A stretch of DNA of 11,186 nt, taken from assembly GCA_041685645.1 (NCBI GenBank), contig JAWLFI010000084.1, positions 1 to 11,186 of the forward strand. The letters are read 5' to 3'. Below the pieces are notes generated by a model, which made no database searches, was not told the DNA's origin, and saw only the letters and a list, made by a program, of their open reading frames with translations. Shown one piece after another: positions 1 through 5,798 of this stretch (positions within the stretch are counted from its first letter, which is position 1; each line of letters opens with the position of its first letter). A program made the translations under genes and the position numbers. Source of the stretch: JAWLFI01 sp041685645. Lineage in GTDB: Bacteria; Bacteroidota; Bacteroidia; Chitinophagales; Saprospiraceae.

Positions 1-236
1 GCAGTCGAAGGGGAACGATGAAAGATGTGGGTGTGCCCAGCGCGCATGCCTATTTTTCTGAATTAAGATGTATTGGATGAAAGGATGGACAGGGTTGTGA
101 CTATGTTTTTGAGAGGTGGTGGTTTTTTTATTGTCCTTTCATTGCGTAATGTTTCCTTTCGTGTAATATTGGTATGCGCTTGAGGAATAGAGAGGCAAAC
201 TATTCGTGTGCCCGGACCAAAAACCTCTTTAAATAG
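1..236. other. Non-coding stretch upstream of the predicted toxin-antitoxin operon
   Basis: I see no supportable gene here. All three forward frames are closed by stops within the first 80 bases or so, so at most the last few codons of an upstream gene could lie at positions 1-80. A direct repeat TCCTTTC occurs at 134-140 and 154-160, each followed at similar distance by TAAT (147-150 and 164-167), giving a 20-bp period; its meaning is unknown. The sequence GACCAAAAACC at 215-225 recurs at 299-309 and is treated with the operator region. Confidence 0.6.
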
Positions 237-267
237 TTGCCCTTTGGTTTATAAAAACATACTTTTG
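237..267 (+). promoter_or_regulatory. Bacteroidota-type promoter of the XRE-ImmA/PIN operon
   Basis: TTG at 237-239 and TACTTTTG at 260-267 are separated by 20 bases. This matches the Bacteroidota housekeeping promoter pattern (TTG or TTTG near -33, TAnnTTTG near -7), and the -7 box agrees at every conserved position. Transcription would start around 273-275 and leave a leader of about 40 nt before the first possible start codon at 316. The -7 box lies between an inverted pair GGTTTATAA (246-254) and TTGTAAACC (275-283), which match at 8 of 9 positions. A repressor bound to both arms would cover the promoter. Assignment is by consensus only. Confidence 0.7.
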
Positions 268-278
268 TGTCAAGTTGT

Positions 279-296
279 AAACCATAATTATGGTTT
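279..296. promoter_or_regulatory. 18-bp perfect palindrome, probable operator
   Basis: AAACCATAA followed directly by TTATGGTTT is a perfect 18-bp inverted repeat. It starts a few bases after the predicted transcription start and ends 19 bases before the TTG start of an HTH_XRE protein. A perfect dyad at this place is what an autoregulating XRE dimer would bind. The end motif AAACC/GGTTT recurs nearby: AAACC at 221-225, GGTTT at 246-250, AAACC at 279-283, GGTTT at 292-296 and AAACC at 305-309. The last three are spaced exactly 13 bp apart. The operator role is inferred. Confidence 0.65.
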
Positions 297-315
297 CTGA
301 CCAAAAACCGTAAAA

Positions 316-1371
316 TTGATTGCTGTGAGAGAAGTATTTGGTAAAAGATTGAAGAGTGCACGAATGCGCGTGGGCCTGTCGCAAGGTGAATTGGTGGGGC
401 GTATAAATCGCATGGTTTCAAAAAATGCGATTTCCAAGTACGAGCGGGGCAAAATGATGGCCGACTCAAAGGTGTTGATTGAACTTGCTCGTGCTCTTGA
501 TGTGAAGGTGGATTACTTTTTCCGGCCATTTACAATTGAAATCTCACAAATTGAATTTCGCAAGAAGCGAAAACTAAGGAAAAGCGACCTAAATAGCATT
601 AAAGAACGCGTTTCCGACAAGATTGAGAGATACCTTGAAATAGAGCAGTTCCTGAATATTACCTCCTCCTTCACCAACCCCTTGGCTCATCTGAATATTA
701 AGGATGGGAAAGATGTAGAGCTGGCTGTAAACACCCTTCTTGATGATTGGAACTGGGGTATTAATGCCCTTCCTAATATTGTTGAAATGTTAGAGGATAA
801 AGAAGTAAAGGTATTAGAAATTGATGCTCCCCCTGAGTTTGACGGGTTTTCCGGATGGGCCAATGAGAAAATTCCAATTATCGTGATCAATAATTCCTTT
901 AGCATCGAGCGGAAAAGACTAACTGCATTGCATGAATTAGCTCACTTGGTTCTGCAATTTGACGAATCCCTGGACAAGAAGAAACTCGAAAAGCTGTGTT
1001 TTCGATTTGCTGGAGCTATGTTGATTCCGGCAGAAACTTTCAAAATGGAGTTGGGTGAGAAGCGTTCTCAAATTTCGGAAGGTGAGCTCATTTCAATTAA
1101 AGAAACCTATGGGATGTCTATTCAGGCCATTATGGCTCGTGCACGAGATCTCGATATTATCTCTTCTCCCGTGTACATTAACTTCAGAAAAAGAATTAGT
1201 CGAAACAGAGAAGAAAAAGGCCTGGGTAATTACTTAGGAAAGGAACGCTCTGATCGGTTTATACAGTTGATATATCGCGCAGCTGCAGAAGAAATCATTT
1301 CCATGAGCAAAGCAGCTAACCTCGCCAATCAAAAACTGTCTACCTTTCGCAAAGACTTTATGGTAGTATGA
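316..1371 (+). CDS. HTH_XRE regulator fused to ImmA/IrrE-family zinc peptidase domain (predicted antitoxin)
   Basis: This 351-residue protein has an N-terminal XRE helix-turn-helix (about residues 7-67: FGKRLKSARMRVGLSQGEL, then the recognition segment SKNAISKYERGK). An ImmA/IrrE (COG2856) domain follows, with the zinc motif HELAH at 206-210 and a probable third ligand E225 in the family pattern ExxAxxFAxxLLxP, seen here as E225-x2-C228-x2-F231-A232. A C-terminal basic extension follows (about 285-351). An in-frame stop at 298-300 means the start must be TTG at 316 or GTG at 325; the first ATG (364) would cut into the HTH. Both candidates are non-ATG and lack a clear ribosome-binding site. 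The stop overlaps the start of the PIN gene. XRE-COG2856 proteins are predicted antitoxins in type II modules, but free ImmA-type proteins are repressor-cleaving proteases, so a protease role is possible. It probably represses its own promoter through the palindrome at 279-296. Confidence 0.88.
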   Translation: MIAVREVFGKRLKSARMRVGLSQGELVGRINRMVSKNAISKYERGKMMADSKVLIELARALDVKVDYFFRPFTIEISQIEFRKKRKLRKSDLNSIKERVSDKIERYLEIEQFLNITSSFTNPLAHLNIKDGKDVELAVNTLLDDWNWGINALPNIVEMLEDKEVKVLEIDAPPEFDGFSGWANEKIPIIVINNSFSIERKRLTALHELAHLVLQFDESLDKKKLEKLCFRFAGAMLIPAETFKMELGEKRSQISEGELISIKETYGMSIQAIMARARDLDIISSPVYINFRKRISRNREEKGLGNYLGKERSDRFIQLIYRAAAEEIISMSKAANLANQKLSTFRKDFMVV

Positions 1372-1883
1372 AGCTAATTTTCAACGATGCAAATATATTA
1401 ATTGACCTTATCCTACTTGAGCTGTTACCCCCCTTTTTTGACCTTCAATTAGAATGCCATACGACTTCTATTATTCTTGATGAGCTCCATGAGGATCAAC
1501 TTGGGCAACTTTCGCCATTTATTGAAGACAAGTTATTATTGGTACACGAACTAAAAGAAACTGAATTGGAACAGATCATGCATTTGCGAAACCAGAGGCC
1601 ATCGCTTTCAGAGCAAGATTGTTCAGCTTTGTATAAAGCACAGGTTCTTTCGGGGACACTTCTGACCAGCGACAATTCACTTCGTAAAGCTGCTATATCA
1701 AAACGAGTCGAAGTTCATGGTCACCTATGGGTTTTTGATCGGATGGTAGAGTCAGAAACGATCATGCCAAAGATGGCATCAAATAAACTCAAAGATCTTT
1801 GCTCTTCCATAAACCCGAAGTTAGGCCTTCCAAAGAGTGAGTGCGACAGGCGTCACAAAGAGTGGAACTCGCGAAAAGCATAG
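1368..1883 (+). CDS. PIN-domain nuclease (predicted toxin of the module)
   Basis: This 171-residue protein looks like a PIN-fold metal-dependent ribonuclease. It opens with the PIN-like strand MKLIFNDANILIDL (D7, N9, D13), has an acidic residue after the second strand (E39 in ILDELHE), D84 in SEQDCSAL, and D102 in LLTSDNSLRKAA. D7, E39, D84 and D102 give the usual four-acid active site. The C-terminal tail (about 130-171) is outside the PIN core and basic at its end. Its ATG overlaps the last codons of the upstream XRE-ImmA gene by 4 bases (ATGA), which implies translational coupling, as is typical of antitoxin-toxin pairs. PIN toxins of the VapC type usually cut tRNA or rRNA; the target here is unknown. 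A non-toxin PIN role cannot be excluded. The gene ends 15 bases from the convergent bamA with no evident terminator between. Confidence 0.8.
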   Translation: MKLIFNDANILIDLILLELLPPFFDLQLECHTTSIILDELHEDQLGQLSPFIEDKLLLVHELKETELEQIMHLRNQRPSLSEQDCSALYKAQVLSGTLLTSDNSLRKAAISKRVEVHGHLWVFDRMVESETIMPKMASNKLKDLCSSINPKLGLPKSECDRRHKEWNSRKA

Positions 1884-1898
1884 TAGCCACGCCAGTTC

Positions 1899-4445
1899 CT
1901 AATCCGGCTCAAATCCAAGAATCAAGTTAAAGGTACCGTACTCATCCCAGCTGGCGCCCCGAGCGGTTTCGCCGGGCTTATCAAAGCCTAAACCGTAATC
2001 AAATCCGAGCAAACCAAACATGGGTAAAAAGACGCGTAAGCCAAGACCGGCCGATCTGCGCAATTCAAAGGGATTGTAGTTATCCAATCCATCCCATGCA
2101 TTGACGCCTTGTACAAATCCCAGCACAAAAATCGTGGCACTGGGGTTGAGAGATACCGGATAGCGCAATTCCATGGTAAATTTATTAAATACCGTCGCTG
2201 TCCCAGCAGTTCTCAGGGTTGCTCCGGCGCCCTGATTGACTTCGAGGTCTGTAATTTCGTATCCTCTACTACTGATGATATCTACACCTGCAATTCCAAT
2301 CTGCTGATTGTTGAGTCCGTTACCCCCCACCAAATAGCGCTCGAAAGGAGATAAGCCCACGCGCTGATTATAGAAACCGAGAATTCCAACTTTGGCGTTG
2401 GCGCGGAAGACCAATTTTCCGACCATGGTTTGGTACCAATCCAAATCGAGTCTCCACTTGTGATACTCCACCCATCGAAAGCGGTCCTGAATAGAAATAT
2501 CGTCGTAATAGTCATTACTTCGCAAAGCGGAGTAAGGTGGCGTCAATTTTGCTGTCAAGGAAACCTCAGAGCCTCGGGTGGGAAATATGGGCTCGTTAAT
2601 ACTCGTTCGGGCTATTTTTAGCTCTAAGGCGACATTGTTATAGGTTCCATCGCTGACATTCACCCCATTGAATCGGAATTGATTGGGATAATTGTTGAGG
2701 AAATAGTTTTCATAACTCAGTGTCGCATTCACGAGAAAGTTGTCATCCGGCCAACGGAGTCGGGTTCCCACGCCGGCAAAGGCCCGGGCAATGGAGAGAT
2801 AACCTTGCGACTCAAAAGCCTGATCCAGTCGATTGATTCTCGTATAAGCTCCTCCAACATTTAGAGAAGTAGGTCGCTTGCCACCGAGCCAGGGTTCAGT
2901 GAAGGAGGCGTTATAGGATTGGAAAAACCGCCCATTAGTTTGTGCTCGCAAGGAGAGGCGTTGGCCATCGCCTACGGGCACGGGTTTCCATGCGCTACCG
3001 TCAGAGATATTCCGCAAGGAAAAGTTGTTAAAGGTAACCCCGAGGGTCAAAATGAGACCACTAAATCCACCCCAGCCCGCAGAGAGTTCGAGTTGATCGG
3101 AAGGTCGTTCTGTGAGGTCGTATTCTATATCCACGGTATATCGCTCGGGATTGACCGGTGTGTTGATGCCGAGTTGCTCGGGATCGAAATAGCCTAAGTT
3201 GGTGATTTCACGTTGCGATCGAATGATGTCGGAACGGGAGAATTTTTTTCCGGGCAGGGTTCTCAGCTCTCTCCGGATGACATGCTCATGGGTGCGATCA
3301 TTGCCGGAAATTTTCACTCGCTCAATGGTCGCCTGTGGGCCTTCAAAAATTCTCATCTGAATATCGATGGAATCTTTTTCGATAGCCACTTCAACGGGAT
3401 CAACCCGGAAAAAGAGATAGCCATCATCCATGTATAAAGCGGAAACATCTCTGCCGTCCATACTAAAAGTCAGCCTTTCGTTGAGCTTGTCCAGATCGTA
3501 CACATCCCCTTTCTCAATGGCCAACACATTGGTGAGCACTTCATCTGAATACAGGGTGTTGCCTTTCCAATCGATATTTCTAAAGAAATACTGCTTGCCT
3601 TCAAAAATGTCTATTTTGATAATGAGGTGACCGTCTTCATTGCGCCATATGGAGTCACCCAATATTTGCATATCTCTATATCCCTGACTATTGTAGTAAT
3701 CTACGATGGCCTCTTTATCCTCCTCGTAATCTTTTTTATACAGCCGAGATTTGGCAAACAGACGACTTTTTTTACGCGTGTTTTTCATCTTCCCGCGCAA
3801 TTTTCTCGATTTGATATTCTCGTTGCCGGTAAATCGAATGTCTTTGATTTTTACACGGTCGTTTCTCTCTACATCGATTTCGAGTTGCACGGCATCTTTC
3901 AAGACTGGATCGGGCAAGGTTTTGATGTTGACTTCCGCATCTAAATACCCTTTGTCCGCAAATAGTCGATGAATGCCATTTTGAATATTATTCAGCGTAT
4001 TGTCTGTCACGATGCTGCCCTTACTGAGGTATCGCTTAACGATGTCGTTCATATCGTCGTGATACTTTTTCTTGACATTGGTATAGTTGTGTCTCGCATA
4101 GCGCGGGCGTTCCTCTACTTTGATGCGGAGGAATGCCACTTCGCCAAGCAGGCGGTCAACAAATACTTCCACATCTACAAATAAGTTGAGATCCCAAAGG
4201 GTGGTGATGGCCTCGTTGATTTTTTGTCCCGGTATAGAAATGACATCCCCGACGCGTAGGCCGGAAACTGCTTTTAGAGCTTCTTCGTCACTATTTATCG
4301 CACCTTCAAACTCAATACCTCCGATTTCGTATTTTTTCGGGTTGGAGTATTGGATGGTACTATCTGCATTTTGCGCCTGCACACCGGCACCGAACAGGAG
4401 CAGGCAAAGGATAAAGCAGAATGCGTTTTTCGTCGCTTGAATCAT
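1899..4445 (-). CDS. bamA: Outer-membrane protein assembly factor BamA
   Basis: This protein (about 848 residues) is the insertase that folds beta-barrel proteins into the outer membrane. From the N-terminus there is a signal peptide (MIQATKNAFCFILCLLLFGA, cleavage near AQA/QNA), then five POTRA-like repeats over about residues 39-447 (for example KYEIGGIEFEG, RVKIKDIRFTGNENI and TIERVKISGNDRT at successive repeat starts). A 16-strand-type barrel runs from about 451 to the end. The conserved lid-loop arginine motif is SRGY (about 727-730), corresponding to the VRGF region of BamA. An in-frame ATG at 4512-4514 would add 23 residues before the signal peptide; I chose the ATG at 4443-4445 because it starts directly at the signal sequence. 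The gene follows uppS on the same strand, an arrangement common in Bacteroidota, and is probably co-transcribed with it. The usual downstream ompH/skp gene is absent here; the PIN gene converges instead. Confidence 0.95.
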   Translation of the reverse strand: MIQATKNAFCFILCLLLFGAGVQAQNADSTIQYSNPKKYEIGGIEFEGAINSDEEALKAVSGLRVGDVISIPGQKINEAITTLWDLNLFVDVEVFVDRLLGEVAFLRIKVEERPRYARHNYTNVKKKYHDDMNDIVKRYLSKGSIVTDNTLNNIQNGIHRLFADKGYLDAEVNIKTLPDPVLKDAVQLEIDVERNDRVKIKDIRFTGNENIKSRKLRGKMKNTRKKSRLFAKSRLYKKDYEEDKEAIVDYYNSQGYRDMQILGDSIWRNEDGHLIIKIDIFEGKQYFFRNIDWKGNTLYSDEVLTNVLAIEKGDVYDLDKLNERLTFSMDGRDVSALYMDDGYLFFRVDPVEVAIEKDSIDIQMRIFEGPQATIERVKISGNDRTHEHVIRRELRTLPGKKFSRSDIIRSQREITNLGYFDPEQLGINTPVNPERYTVDIEYDLTERPSDQLELSAGWGGFSGLILTLGVTFNNFSLRNISDGSAWKPVPVGDGQRLSLRAQTNGRFFQSYNASFTEPWLGGKRPTSLNVGGAYTRINRLDQAFESQGYLSIARAFAGVGTRLRWPDDNFLVNATLSYENYFLNNYPNQFRFNGVNVSDGTYNNVALELKIARTSINEPIFPTRGSEVSLTAKLTPPYSALRSNDYYDDISIQDRFRWVEYHKWRLDLDWYQTMVGKLVFRANAKVGILGFYNQRVGLSPFERYLVGGNGLNNQQIGIAGVDIISSRGYEITDLEVNQGAGATLRTAGTATVFNKFTMELRYPVSLNPSATIFVLGFVQGVNAWDGLDNYNPFELRRSAGLGLRVFLPMFGLLGFDYGLGFDKPGETARGASWDEYGTFNLILGFEPD

Positions 4446-4523
4446 ATACAAAATATCTAAGGTTCTATTGAGAGGGAACGCGTCAAAGGTAATGCTGTTG
4501 CCCGACAAACTCAAAAAATAAGA

Positions 4524-5306
4524 TTACGGACTGAGTTGCTCGCTAATTTTTCCAAATCGGCGTTCTCTCTTTTGAAAATCGATAATGGCTGTGTAGAAGT
4601 GTTCTTTGCGAAATTCCGGCCAAAAAATCGGTGTGAAGTAGAGCTCTGCATAGGCCAACTGCCAAAGGAGGAAGTTGCTAATTCGACTCTCACCGCTGGT
4701 TCGAATCATGAGTTCGGGATCGGGATAATTTTTCGTGGACAAATGTTGTTCAAATAAACCTTCATCGATGTCTTCCGGGTCGAGTCCATCTTCTTGAGCT
4801 TCCCGGGCGATGGATTGAGTCGCTTGCAAAATATCCCAGCGCGCACTGTAGTTGAGCGCCAGAATCAAGGTCATTCTATCGTTATCTTTGGTATCTTCAA
4901 TGCCCTTTTCAAGGGCAAGTCTGCTTTTTGTCGGCAACTGGGCAAGGTCGCCAATGGCTTCCAGGCGAATATTATTTTTTTTGAGCGTTTTCATTTCGGA
5001 TTTGACCGTCTCTACGAGTAGAGCCATCAATGCCCTCACTTCCAGGGCCGGTCGGTTCCAGTTTTCTGTGGAGAAGGCGTAGAGCGTAAGGTGAGAAATG
5101 CCTAATTCCGCCGCCGCTTCAGTGACTGCGCGAACGGCTTTGACCCCGTTTTTATGTCCGAAAACGCGGGGTCGGCCCCGTTCTTTGGCCCACCGTCCGT
5201 TGCCATCCATGATAATAGCTACGTGTTCAGGGAGATGCTGGTCATCAATCTGTTCTTTCAGCGACTGTACTCTTGCTTTTGAGCTTTCTTTGACTTTCAC
5301 CTCCAT
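4524..5306 (-). CDS. uppS: Undecaprenyl diphosphate synthase (di-trans,poly-cis)
   Basis: The 260-residue cytoplasmic cis-prenyltransferase condenses isopentenyl diphosphate with farnesyl diphosphate to make the C55 carrier lipid for peptidoglycan and other surface polymers. The family signatures are intact: HVAIIMDGNGRWA with catalytic D34, followed by GHKNGVKAVR; LTLYAFSTENWNRP at 74-87; NYSARWDI at 152-159, where most homologues have NYGGRWDI; and IRTSGESRISNFLLWQLAYAE at 201-221, with the arginines that bind the diphosphate of IPP. The ATG at 5306 gives about 26 residues before the first core strand, slightly longer than in E. coli and without visible function. bamA follows 78 bases later. 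A possible promoter lies about 32 bases upstream of the start. Length and motifs match the family. Confidence 0.97.
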   Translation of the reverse strand: MEVKVKESSKARVQSLKEQIDDQHLPEHVAIIMDGNGRWAKERGRPRVFGHKNGVKAVRAVTEAAAELGISHLTLYAFSTENWNRPALEVRALMALLVETVKSEMKTLKKNNIRLEAIGDLAQLPTKSRLALEKGIEDTKDNDRMTLILALNYSARWDILQATQSIAREAQEDGLDPEDIDEGLFEQHLSTKNYPDPELMIRTSGESRISNFLLWQLAYAELYFTPIFWPEFRKEHFYTAIIDFQKRERRFGKISEQLSP

Positions 5307-5337
5307 GGTGTTTGCTTGTTTTTTGCCTTAGCAACCG

Positions 5338-5345
5338 CTAAAGTA
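5338..5345 (-). promoter_or_regulatory. Possible -7 element for uppS-bamA
   Basis: On the minus strand this reads TACTTTAG, agreeing with TAnnTTTG at all but one conserved base. It would start transcription near 5331, about 25 nt before the uppS ATG. I could not find a convincing TTG element at the matching -33 distance, so support is weak. A small inverted repeat (TTAGC at 5328-5332, GCTAA at 5337-5341) overlaps the expected start site. Confidence 0.3.
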
Positions 5346-5570
5346 TAAAATTTGTATGAGGAAAAGGGGCTTATCGCCCAGCAAGTCATTTTTATCACTA
5401 CATATTATTAATGAAAAATGGCTTTGGAATATTGCAGAAGTGGCAAGGGAGGACCAAAAATAACGGAGATAGTACAGCGCCTCCCTTACTGAGTATATGC
5501 AAACCGGGGAGACGGAAGGCCACATCACAAAGTAACGTTTTGATTACTCCCCGAATATACCAGAACACGC
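5346..5570. other. Unexplained intergenic stretch between uppS and repeat copy A
   Basis: About 225 bases without a supportable gene. The only notable structure is an 8-bp perfect inverted repeat, AAGGGAGG at 5445-5452 and CCTCCCTT at 5480-5487, with 27 bases between the arms. A 35-codon plus-strand frame (5356-5463) and a 66-codon minus-strand frame (5328-5528) are open, but neither has recognisable similarity or a credible start context. It may hold leader or promoter sequence for either divergent operon. Confidence 0.5.
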
Positions 5571-5627
5571 TGCGGCCCGCGTGAGGTGCCTGGAGGGCGC
5601 ACCGCCACAGGTGGTGCGGTGCGATGT

Positions 5628-5651
5628 AGAGGCGCGATGCATCGCGCCTCT
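5628..5651. repeat. 24-bp perfect palindrome (central hairpin of copy A)
   Basis: AGAGGCGCGATG is followed directly by its reverse complement CATCGCGCCTCT. The equivalent position in copy B has a hairpin of the same 24-base length with a different inner sequence, so pairing rather than sequence appears to be maintained. Confidence 0.85.
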
Positions 5652-5676
5652 CGAGTACGGTACCCCGGAAGGGACC

Positions 5677-5702
5677 GACCCTCCCCGGATCCGGGGAGGG
5701 TC
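5677..5702. repeat. 26-bp perfect palindrome (3' hairpin of copy A)
   Basis: GACCCTCCCCGGA is followed directly by TCCGGGGAGGGTC, a perfect 26-bp inverted repeat. In transcripts it would form a very stable GC-rich hairpin, followed at 5702-5712 by CACGCCCAAAA. It is not followed by a U-tract on either strand, so it is not a standard intrinsic terminator. The equivalent 30 bases of copy B (11051-11080) pair only imperfectly. Confidence 0.8.
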
Positions 5703-5749
5703 ACGCCCAAAAAAGAAAAAGGAGAAAAATGCGATAGAAGGCCCATTAT

Positions 5750-5780
5750 TTTGGGAAGGGCAATTTTCTTTTTATATTGA
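5750..5780 (+). promoter_or_regulatory. Possible sod promoter
   Basis: TTTG at 5750-5753 and TATATTGA at 5773-5780 are 19 bases apart, loosely fitting the Bacteroidota TTTG/TAnnTTTG pattern; the -7 box departs from consensus at its last two positions. The transcript would begin near 5785, only about 14 nt before the sod ATG. This is a weak call by inspection. Confidence 0.3.
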
Positions 5781-5798
5781 CATGGAAAATAAAAAGAT

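Larger units (their letters stand above)
215..309. repeat. 11-bp direct repeat bracketing the promoter
   Basis: GACCAAAAACC occurs exactly at 215-225 and 299-309. The start-to-start distance is 84 bp, eight turns of B-form DNA, so both copies face the same side of the helix. They bracket the promoter and the 18-bp palindrome. The arrangement would suit two regulator dimers that contact each other across a loop, but this is inferred from spacing alone. The downstream copy lies only 7 bases before the TTG start codon. Confidence 0.5.
5571..5712 (+). repeat. GC-rich palindromic repeat, copy A
   Basis: This element aligns over its full length with the reverse complement of 11039-11186. Shared blocks include GCGTGAGGTGCC (A at 5579-5590), GGAGGGCGCACCGCC, CAGGTGGTGCGGTGCGA, GTAGAGGCG, CGCCTCTCGAG, GGGACCGACCC and CACGCCCAAAA. 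Within it lie three potential hairpins: GCACCGC (5599-5605) with GCGGTGC (5616-5622), the palindrome at 5628-5651, and the palindrome at 5677-5702. It sits between the divergent uppS and sod genes and is much more GC-rich than the bases around it. It resembles REP- or BIME-like dispersed extragenic repeats; no coding capacity for mobility is seen. Short frames open through it on both strands are a by-product of the GC-rich sequence. Confidence 0.85.

Noticed and set aside
1..300. CRISPR array, tRNA or phage attachment site near the predicted toxin-antitoxin operon
   Set aside because: No regularly spaced repeats, no cloverleaf or conserved tRNA loop sequences, and no integrase gene in the window.
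4443..4514. Upstream ATG of bamA adding 23 residues
   Set aside because: The added residues precede a complete signal peptide that begins exactly at the ATG of 4443-4445; the upstream start is only 9 bases from the uppS stop and has no sign of a better context.
5450..5461. GGACCAAAAAT as a further copy of the GACCAAAAACC operator repeat
   Set aside because: It lacks the terminal CC, is isolated from any palindrome and lies more than 5 kb from the regulator's promoter; a match of this length in A-rich DNA is easily due to chance.
5356..5463. 35-codon plus-strand open frame starting MRKRGLSPSK
   Set aside because: Short, no recognisable similarity, no promoter or ribosome-binding context; chance frame in AT-rich intergenic DNA.
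5677..5720. 26-bp palindrome plus following A-rich bases as an intrinsic terminator
   Set aside because: On the plus strand the hairpin is followed by CACGCCCAAAA and not a T-run; on the minus strand no T-run follows either. It belongs to the repeat element.
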